64,000 nt of DNA from Sulfitobacter delicatus (GTDB taxonomy: Bacteria; Pseudomonadota; Alphaproteobacteria; Rhodobacterales; Rhodobacteraceae), in the NCBI RefSeq assembly GCF_900102535.1, contig NZ_FNBP01000009.1:96976-160975 (forward strand), given 5' to 3'. Below, in pieces: positions 57,181-64,000 of the stretch. The notes under the pieces were generated by a model. That model was not told the origin of the DNA. It made no database searches and saw only the letters and a list, made by a program, of their open reading frames with translations. Every line of letters begins with the position of its first letter. The stretch's first letter is position 1. Position numbers and translations under genes: made by a program.

Positions 57181-57534
57181 CTAGAGGCCCAGTTCCGCGC
57201 GCTTCTTTTTGGTCAGCGCGGCGACGATCATGTCATACGAGACGCGGATGTGGTCGCGCAAGCTGTCGTCGCTGAGGCCCGGTTCGGCGTAATGCTGTAT
57301 CCACTTCATTCCGCGAGAGGCGAGATAGGGTGCGGGGCGCAGGCCGGGGCTGTCCGAGAGGACTTCAAACGCCAGTTCGGTGACCTTGAAGGTAAAGGCG
57401 GGCGCGTCCTCGGCCCAGCCGCAGATGGCAAAGACCTTGCCGCCGACTTTCCAGACGTCGGCATTCCCCCATTGGACGACATGGGTGGTCTGGGGCAGGG
57501 CGGCACAGAAGGCATTCAATTCATCGCGGGTCAT
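57181..57534 (-). CDS. MmcQ/YjbR family protein
   Basis: 117 aa small basic protein of the YjbR fold: LNAFCAALPQTTHVVQWGNADVWKVGGKVFAIC at the start and SYDMIVAALTKKKRAELGL at the end. The family has a DNA-binding-like fold, but its role is unsettled. First in the minus-strand run; a gap of 98 bases separates it from ppaC. It is divergent from the DUF2161 gene across 64 bases. Confidence 0.9.
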   Translation of the reverse strand: MTRDELNAFCAALPQTTHVVQWGNADVWKVGGKVFAICGWAEDAPAFTFKVTELAFEVLSDSPGLRPAPYLASRGMKWIQHYAEPGLSDDSLRDHIRVSYDMIVAALTKKKRAELGL

Positions 57535-57598
57535 CGGGGAAGTTTAAAGGCCTATTGCCCCTTTGCATAGCGCTACCGCATGGGGCAGGTTGGCCGCC

Positions 57599-58279
57599 AT
57601 GACCAATCCCCGCGAGACCGATCTCTATCCACCGATCAAGGCTTTCCTTGAGGATCAAGGCTATGTGGTAAAGGCCGAAGTCGGTGCGGCAGATGTGGTG
57701 GCCATTCGCGGGGCAGAGCCGCCGGTGGTGGTGGAGTTGAAGCTCGGCTTCTCGCTCGCGCTGTTCCACCAGTGCCTTGCACGGCTCAAGGTGGCAGATG
57801 ACGTGTACCTCGCCGTCGCGCGTCAGCCCGGCAAACGGTTTGCTAAGGCGGTGAAGGACAATGTCACGCTGGCGCGGCGGCTGGGGCTGGGGCTGATCAC
57901 CGTGCGGCTGTCAGACGGGTTGGTTGAAGTGCATTGCGATCCCGGCCCCTATGCGCCGCGCAAAAACACCAAGCGACAGGCCATGCTGCTCCGGGAATTT
58001 GCGCGTCGGCAGGGCGATCCGAATGATGGGGGGCAGACACGTGCTGGCCTCGTCACCGCCTACCGTCAAGACGCGTTGAAACTGGCGGTGTTTTTGTTCG
58101 AGGCAGGGGCCAGCAAGGGCGCCGACGTGGCCCGCGCCACCGGGGTCTCAGCGGCAACCCGCATGATGCGCGACGATCACTATGGTTGGTTTGAAAAGGT
58201 CGATAAAGGTGTGTACGGCCTCACCCCAACGGGGGCCGAAGCTGTCGCCACCGCGGGGCGCATACTTGGGGCCGGCTAA
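57599..58279 (+). CDS. DUF2161 protein (nuclease-like fold plus winged helix)
   Basis: 226 aa. The N-terminal half reads GYVVKAEVGAADVVAI then VVVELKLGFSLALFHQ; Asp32 and Glu46-Leu-Lys48 fit the D...ExK core of PD-(D/E)XK phosphodiesterases. The C-terminal part (TAYRQDALKLAVFLFEAGAS, VARATGVSAATRMM, WFEKVDKGVYGLTPTG) looks like a winged helix. DUF2161 is annotated as a putative phosphodiesterase; the target is unknown. ATG 57599 is preferred to the upstream ATG 57563. It is 73 bases before the groESL promoter. Confidence 0.85.
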   Translation: MTNPRETDLYPPIKAFLEDQGYVVKAEVGAADVVAIRGAEPPVVVELKLGFSLALFHQCLARLKVADDVYLAVARQPGKRFAKAVKDNVTLARRLGLGLITVRLSDGLVEVHCDPGPYAPRKNTKRQAMLLREFARRQGDPNDGGQTRAGLVTAYRQDALKLAVFLFEAGASKGADVARATGVSAATRMMRDDHYGWFEKVDKGVYGLTPTGAEAVATAGRILGAG

Positions 58280-58316
58280 TTGGTTCCAATTGACCCAAAA
58301 TTTTTCAACGCCGTTG

Positions 58317-58345
58317 TTGACAGAACTCAGAACGCTCCTTAGCTA
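58317..58345 (+). promoter_or_regulatory. groESL promoter
   Basis: TTGACA (58317-58322), a 17-base spacer and TAGCTA (58340-58345) form a housekeeping-type promoter. The start site would fall at the edge of the CIRCE element, so the repressor would block initiation. Confidence 0.65.
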
Positions 58346-58352
58346 TGCGTCG

Positions 58353-58379
58353 TTATCACTCACAAGGGTTGAGTGCTAA
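58353..58379 (+). promoter_or_regulatory. CIRCE element (HrcA operator) upstream of groESL
   Basis: TTATCACTC, 9 bases, GAGTGCTAA. The consensus is TTAGCACTC-N9-GAGTGCTAA, so the right arm is perfect and the left arm differs at one base (T for G, position 4). It lies between the promoter and the groES start. The hrcA gene is not in the window. Confidence 0.93.
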
Positions 58380-58446
58380 CGGCTGCACCCCTCGGACGGA
58401 GGGGGTGGCTTGGAAGAGTAACTTTGAGCCTTAAGGAGCTGCAAAG

Positions 58447-58734
58447 ATGGCATTGAAACCGCTTCATGACCGTGTGCTGGTAAAGCGTACAGAAAGCGAA
58501 GAGAAAACCGCCGGCGGGTTGATCATTCCTGATTCCGCCAAGGAAAAGCCTTCTGAGGGTGAAGTCGTTGCCGTAGGCACCGGTGCCCGCAAGGACAACG
58601 GCGAGCTGATCGAAATGGCCGTCGCCCCCGGTGACAAAATCCTGTTCGGCAAATGGTCCGGCACAGAAGTCACCGTCGAAGGCGAAGAAATGCTGATGAT
58701 GAAAGAAAGCGACATCATGGGGATCATCGCGTAA
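58447..58734 (+). CDS. groES: Co-chaperonin GroES
   Basis: 95 aa, the lid of the GroEL cage. The opening [30 protein letters not shown] contains the mobile loop, and the end reads [22 protein letters not shown] precedes the ATG. A 65-nt gap leads to groEL in the same message. Confidence 0.98.
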   Translation: MALKPLHDRVLVKRTESEEKTAGGLIIPDSAKEKPSEGEVVAVGTGARKDNGELIEMAVAPGDKILFGKWSGTEVTVEGEEMLMMKESDIMGIIA

Positions 58735-58759
58735 GCCACCCGGCTTGCCGACCCTTTGA

Positions 58760-60442
<1,683 letters not shown>

Positions 60443-60466
60443 GCCAGCCCTATTGGCTAGAAACAG

Positions 60467-60496
60467 AAGGCGCGCCAGAGATGGCGCGCCTTTTTT
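60467..60496 (+). terminator. Rho-independent terminator of groESL
   Basis: Perfect 10-base-pair stem AAGGCGCGCC / GGCGCGCCTT (60467-60476 with 60483-60492), loop AGAGAT, then TTTTTT. The remaining 129 bases up to the response regulator stop hold nothing I can identify besides a short TGATCAC/GTGATCA pair that may be chance. Confidence 0.95.
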
Positions 60497-60625
60497 GCAT
60501 CTGAAGCTGCGGAGCATCTTCGCTCGATAGATTTGATCACTCTACAAGCTAACCGGGCCAAGGTAGAAATGGGTTCGCTAAGCAGCGGTGCAGTGATCAT
60601 GGCGGCCACGCGGCGTAGACCGGCC

Positions 60626-61078
60626 TTAGGAAGGCAATTCGACAATCCGCGCATAGGCATTCAGCATGTCGAGAGCATTTGCAAAGGTCTCGGAAGGGTT
60701 CTCTTTCACGATATAGCCTGCCACGTTCTTGCTATAGGCTGACTGCACATCCGTGGGCATGTCCGACGTGGTAAAGACAAAGACCACCACTCGTTCTAGC
60801 GCTGGATCGCCTCGAACGGCCTCCAGAAATTCCAAGCCGCCCATGCGCGGCATATTAAGGTCGAGCGTCACGATGTAGGGCGGCAAACGGCCATGGCGCT
60901 CCACCTCTTCCCTCAAAAATTCGAGAGCTTGCTGCCCATCGTGGCGAACTTCCGTCTCATTCACGATTTTGAGCTTTCGCATCGCTCGCTGCATGGCCAT
61001 CACGCTCACCATATCATCATCCACGATCAGGAACTTCGCGGCAGTTGTCTTCATGCGGGCGTCTTTTGGCGTAAACAT
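60626..61078 (-). CDS. Response regulator, Rcp1-like single receiver domain
   Basis: 150 aa single CheY-like receiver with no output domain. The acidic pocket is in FLIVDDD (Asp20-22), the phosphoacceptor is Asp73 in TLDLNMPRMGG, and FTTSD and YIVKENP supply the conserved Thr and Lys. The insertion REEVERHGRLPPY is typical of Rcp1-type regulators. TAATG overlaps its start with the kinase remnant's stop, so the two were translated together. The ATG at 61078 is supported by that overlap; ATG 61054 is the alternative. Confidence 0.93.
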   Translation of the reverse strand: MFTPKDARMKTTAAKFLIVDDDMVSVMAMQRAMRKLKIVNETEVRHDGQQALEFLREEVERHGRLPPYIVTLDLNMPRMGGLEFLEAVRGDPALERVVVFVFTTSDMPTDVQSAYSKNVAGYIVKENPSETFANALDMLNAYARIVELPS

Positions 61079-61463
61079 TATGCGGCCTCGGCAATATGCG
61101 GCGGTGATTGGACGGGGGAAGCGGCGGGGAGTGGCAGTTCCACGATAAAGGACGCGCCGCGTTCTTTGTCGGGATCAGAGATTAAGGTGACTTTGCCTTT
61201 GTGGTGCAGCGCCAGTTTGTTGACAATTGCCAACCCAAGACCGCTGCCTTCAACTTCATCACGTGGCCGAAGGGTCTGAAACAGCTCAAATATTTGGGCC
61301 TGATAGCGCAGATCAATCCCAGGCCCATCATCTGTAACGCGCAGTATCAGTGTCCCATCCACAATATCGGCCTGCACATGGATGATGCCCTGGTCTTTGT
61401 CGTGATGTTTTATCGCGTTCGAAAGCAGGTTGCCTAGAATTTGCTGCAACGGTGTGAGGCGCG
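61078..61463 (-). pseudogene. Histidine kinase C-terminal remnant, cut by IS21 element
   Basis: Only the ATPase part survives: LLSNAIKHHDKD is the N box, VTDDGPGID the G1 box, GSGLGLAIVNKLAL the G2 box, and GASFIVELPL the end. The frame is open upstream through LTPLQQIL and then runs straight into the IS left end at 61464. The sensor and His-phosphotransfer parts must lie beyond the right end of the window. The ATPase piece alone cannot phosphorylate the regulator unless a complete copy exists elsewhere. Confidence 0.85.
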
Positions 61464-61492
61464 TGAGAACGGCGGTGCAAAATTAGACCACG
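61464..61492 (+). repeat. IS21 left end, outer repeat L1
   Basis: Starts TGAGAACGGCGG and continues GCAAAA and GACCA. It pairs with the right end R1 in inverted orientation, and shares the GCGG..AAAA..GxCCA pattern with the inner repeats, as expected for several transposase binding sites. Confidence 0.8.
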
Positions 61493-61516
61493 GTAGCGCC
61501 GTCGTATTGGCGGTGC

Positions 61517-61541
61517 GGGCGGCGTAAAATTCGTCCACTTT
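61517..61541 (+). repeat. IS21 left end, inner repeat L2
   Basis: Reads GGGCGGCGTAAAATTCG then TCCACTTT. The reverse complement of R2 has GGGCGGCGCAAAAGTAG then GCCACTTT, so most of the 25 positions agree. Confidence 0.75.
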
Positions 61542-61583
61542 TTCCCTTCTTGCGGCAGCAGGGAGGGTGAGGAGATTTACACC

Positions 61584-63071
61584 GTGGAACTTTATCTGAA
61601 GGTGAGGCTGGCGCGCAGCGAGGGGATGAGCCAGCGGGATCTGGCGCGCCATTTCAACATATCGCGCGACAGCGTTCGCAAAATGTTGGCGTTCTCGTCG
61701 CCGCCGGGCTACCGGCGCACGAAGGAGATCAAGCGTCCCAAGCTTGATGGGTTTACCGAGATCATCGATGGCTGGCTTGAAGAGGACAGGAAGTTGCCTC
61801 GCAAGCAGCGCCACACGGCGAAGCGGATCCACGAGCGGCTCAGGACGGAACACGAGTTCACCGGCGGCTATACGATCATTAAGGACTACGTTCGGCAGCG
61901 TGAACGACGCACCCGTGAGATGTTCGTGCCGCTGGCGCATCCGCCGGGCCATGCGCAAGCTGATTTTGGCGAAGCGTTGGTTGTGATCGGGGGTGTCGAA
62001 CAAAAGGCCCACTTCTTCGTCCTGGATTTGCCCCACAGCGATGCCTACTTCGTGCGAGCCTACCCGGCGGCGACGGCGGAGGCCTGGATGGACGGGCATG
62101 TGCATGCCTTTGCCTTCTTTGGCGGGGTGCCTCTGTCGGTTCTCTACGACAACGACCGTTGTCTGGTCTCGAAGATCCAGCCGGATGGTACACGGGTCCG
62201 CGCGACGCTGTTCAGCGGGCTGCTGTCGCATTACTTGTTCCGAGACCGCTACGGACGGCCGGGCAAAGGGAATGACAAGGGCAATGTCGAGGGGATGGTG
62301 GGCTATGTCCGCCGCAACCACATGGTGCCGATCCCCCACTTCCCGGATTGGGAGAGCTTCAACACCTATCTTGAAGAGCAGTGTCGCGCCCGTCAGACTG
62401 ATACACTCCGTGGGCACACGGAGACGATCGGCGCGCGCGTGCAGCGGGATCTGGCCGAGATGCGCCCCTTGCCAGCCGCTCCCTTTGAGGCCTGCGCACA
62501 GGCCAGCGGCCGGGTGAGCTCCCAATCGTTGGTCCGCTACGGCACCAACGATTACTCGGTCCCCGTGGCCTATGGCCATCAGGATGTCTGGGTGCGGGCC
62601 TATGTTGATCAGGTGGTGATTGGCTGCCGTGGGGACGTGATCGCACGCCATCCGCGGTGCTACGCGCGCGAGGACATGGTGTTCGACCCGATCCACTACC
62701 TCCCGCTGATCGAACGCAAGATCAATGCTTTGGATCAGGCCGCGCCCCTTGCGGGGTGGGACTTGCCAAAAGAGTTCGACACGCTGCGCCGCCTGATGGA
62801 AGCGCGCATGCTGAAGATAGGGCGCCGCGAGTATGTTCAGGTGCTGCGCCTCCTGGAGACCTTCGGCATGGATGAGCTACACGCCGCCGTAAAGCAGGCC
62901 CTGAAGATGGGCGCGGTCGGCTTTGATGCTGTGAAGCATCTGGTGCTGTGTCAGGTCGAGAAGCGGCCACCACGGCTCGACCTCGACGTGTACCCCTACC
63001 TGCCACGGGCGCGGGTCGAGACGACCTCAGCGGCCAGCTACATGTCCCTGATGTCGGAGGCTGCGAAATGA
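61584..63071 (+). CDS. istA: IS21-family transposase IstA
   Basis: 495 aa. An N-terminal helix-turn-helix (MSQRDLARHFNISRDSVRKM) is followed by an RNase H-like DDE catalytic core with Asp127 (AQADFGE), Asp189 (LYDND) and Glu236 (KGNVEG), and a C-terminal domain with SLVRYGTNDYSVPVAYG. It cuts and joins the element ends with its helper IstB. It starts at GTG after GAGGAG. The frame is intact, so the element may still be active. Its stop overlaps the istB start (ATGA). Confidence 0.96.
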   Translation: MELYLKVRLARSEGMSQRDLARHFNISRDSVRKMLAFSSPPGYRRTKEIKRPKLDGFTEIIDGWLEEDRKLPRKQRHTAKRIHERLRTEHEFTGGYTIIKDYVRQRERRTREMFVPLAHPPGHAQADFGEALVVIGGVEQKAHFFVLDLPHSDAYFVRAYPAATAEAWMDGHVHAFAFFGGVPLSVLYDNDRCLVSKIQPDGTRVRATLFSGLLSHYLFRDRYGRPGKGNDKGNVEGMVGYVRRNHMVPIPHFPDWESFNTYLEEQCRARQTDTLRGHTETIGARVQRDLAEMRPLPAAPFEACAQASGRVSSQSLVRYGTNDYSVPVAYGHQDVWVRAYVDQVVIGCRGDVIARHPRCYAREDMVFDPIHYLPLIERKINALDQAAPLAGWDLPKEFDTLRRLMEARMLKIGRREYVQVLRLLETFGMDELHAAVKQALKMGAVGFDAVKHLVLCQVEKRPPRLDLDVYPYLPRARVETTSAASYMSLMSEAAK

Positions 63072-63832
63072 CCCATGCCCCCGAAATCCTGCTGGAGCAT
63101 CACCTCAAGAGGCTGAAGCTTCCGACATTCCTGCGTGAGTATCAGAAGGTGGCGCGCCAATGCGCCGCCGAGGGCTTGGACCATGTCCAGTTCCTGACGC
63201 GCTTGGTCGAACTGGAGCTGATCGATCGCGAGCGACGGATGGTCGAGCGCCGCATCAAGGCGGCCAAGTTCCCGGCCACCAAAAGCCTCGACAGCTTCGA
63301 CTTCAAGGCAATCCCCAAGCTCAACAAAATGCAGGTGCTTGAGCTGGCGCGCTGCGACTGGATCGAACGGCGCGAGAACGTGATTGCCCTCGGCCCAAGC
63401 GGCACCGGCAAAACCCACGTCGCACTCGGCCTGGGGCTCGCTGCTTGCCAGAAAGGGATGATGGTCAGCTTCACCACCGCCGCGGCCTTGGTCAACGAAC
63501 TGATGGAGGCGCGCGACGAGCGTCGCTTGCTGCGGGTCCAAAAACAGATGGCCAACGCCAAGCTGCTGATCATCGACGAATTGGGCTTCGTCCCTCTCTC
63601 CAAAACCGGGGCCGAGCTGCTCTTTGAATTGATCTCGCAGCGCTACGAGCGCGGGGCTACGCTGATCACGAGCAACTTGCCCTTCGATGAATGGACGGAA
63701 ACCTTCGGAACCGAGCGCCTGACCGGGGCGCTCCTCGACCGGCTGACCCACCACGTCAACATCCTCGAGATGAACGGCGAAAGCTATCGCTTGGCCCAAA
63801 GCCAAGCGCGAAAAGCCACCAAAACCTCCTGA
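63068..63832 (+). CDS. istB: IS21-family helper ATPase IstB
   Basis: 254 aa AAA+ ATPase related to DnaC. Walker A is GPSGTGKT (residues 109-116) and Walker B LLIIDELGFVPLS; TSNLPFDEWTETFG and LLDRLTHHVNILEM are typical of IstB. It remodels target DNA and recruits IstA. The ATG at 63068 overlaps istA by four bases; earlier in-frame ATGs lie inside istA and are less likely. Confidence 0.96.
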   Translation: MTHAPEILLEHHLKRLKLPTFLREYQKVARQCAAEGLDHVQFLTRLVELELIDRERRMVERRIKAAKFPATKSLDSFDFKAIPKLNKMQVLELARCDWIERRENVIALGPSGTGKTHVALGLGLAACQKGMMVSFTTAAALVNELMEARDERRLLRVQKQMANAKLLIIDELGFVPLSKTGAELLFELISQRYERGATLITSNLPFDEWTETFGTERLTGALLDRLTHHVNILEMNGESYRLAQSQARKATKTS

Positions 63833-63946
63833 TCGACAATCCATGCCTTGGCCCTCACGGGCCAAGGCGGCTAGTCAACCGACAGCTATTTGGGGAGCGC
63901 GGTCGACTGGCCGCCAGCACTCTATGCACCCTTCACGCCCAACCCC

Positions 63947-63971
63947 AAAGTGGCCTACTTTTGCGCCGCCC
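63947..63971 (-). repeat. IS21 right end, inner repeat R2
   Basis: On the minus strand it reads GGGCGGCGCAAAAGTAGG then CCACTTT, matching L2. Together with L1, L2 and R1 this gives two sites at each end. Confidence 0.75.
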
Positions 63972-64000
63972 TTTGGTCGGGTTTTACTCCGCCGTTGACA
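63972..64000 (-). repeat. IS21 right end, outer repeat R1
   Basis: On the minus strand it reads TGTCAACGGCGGAGTAAAA then CCCGACCAAA, matching L1. The terminal CA on the plus strand is the last base pair of the window. Confidence 0.8.

Larger units (their letters stand above)
61464..64000 (+). mobile_element. Complete IS21-family insertion sequence
   Basis: 2537 bp from TG (61464) to CA (64000), with istA and istB in one direction and double terminal repeats. The outer ends TGAGAACGGCGGTGCAAAA... and, in reverse complement, TGTCAACGGCGGAGTAAAA... match at about 20 of 27 positions; inner copies repeat the pattern. The end falls exactly on the last base of the window, so the target duplication cannot be checked. 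It interrupts a histidine kinase gene. Confidence 0.88.

Noticed and set aside
57599..58279. Restriction endonuclease system
   Set aside because: No methyltransferase or specificity gene is adjacent, and the neighbours are groESL and an MmcQ-type gene.
60534..60599. TGATCAC/GTGATCA inverted pair between groEL and the response regulator
   Set aside because: Only seven bases, far apart, and placed downstream of both genes, so it is probably chance.

Overview
The window is about 64 kb of dense, GC-rich bacterial chromosome. It looks like a marine alphaproteobacterium of the Rhodobacterales, most likely the Roseobacter group (Sulfitobacter-like; genus is inference). The signs are an F1-only atpHAGDC operon without F0 genes, a 44-residue aa3 oxidase subunit IV, a MobB-MoeA fusion, a DmdC-type acyl-CoA dehydrogenase, a SoxR/VOC pair, and DUF2125, DUF6173 and extensin-family genes. 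Coding density is about 95 percent. ATGA, GTGA and TGATG overlaps are frequent, and several TTG or GTG starts follow clear ribosome binding sites. I see no tRNA, rRNA, CRISPR array, prophage or defence island.

Layout. 1-3.0 kb: pyrimidine operon on the minus strand (pyrB, a tail-anchored 176-aa protein, a 34-aa membrane peptide, and a dihydroorotase-like protein lacking its metal ligands). 3.1-10.9 kb: uracil-DNA glycosylase, LysE exporter, moaB; a DsbD-alpha-like periplasmic protein; yqgE; tsaC; acyl-CoA dehydrogenase, MBL hydrolase, DUF6173. 11-16.2 kb: oxidase subunit IV, a lipoprotein with a papain-like His/Cys pattern, azlCD, and the molybdenum cofactor cluster fdhD-mobA-mobB/moeA. 16.2-31.2 kb: greA, SoxR/VOC, ETF-QO, TPR protein, ispE, polyprenyl synthase, phbAB, EAL protein, tag and rpsD with a structured leader. 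31.3-43.9 kb: hisC-tyrC-extensin, DUF2125, ChaC-like enzyme, a MotA/MotB-like pair whose B subunit has a very long coiled coil, M23 peptidase, clpA, gloB. 44-51 kb: F1 ATP synthase operon, H-type lectin, prs. 50.8-58.3 kb: isomerase and hydrolase, then a seven-gene minus-strand run (MmcQ, ppaC, HAD, MaoC, ribF, ycgN, ltaE), then a DUF2161 protein. 58.3-60.5 kb: CIRCE-controlled groESL. 60.6-64 kb: a response regulator and the C-terminal remnant of its partner histidine kinase, cut by a complete IS21-family element whose right end falls on the last base of the window.

Most of this is core housekeeping DNA. The least explained parts are the pyrimidine operon with membrane peptides and a pseudo-dihydroorotase, the stator-like pair at 35.8-39.0 kb, the tetraloop-rich rpsD leader, the SoxR-type 19-bp-spacer promoter and the kinase-disrupting IS21 insertion. 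I found no clear previously undescribed multi-gene system. The stator-like pair and the pyrimidine operon are the best candidates for new biology.
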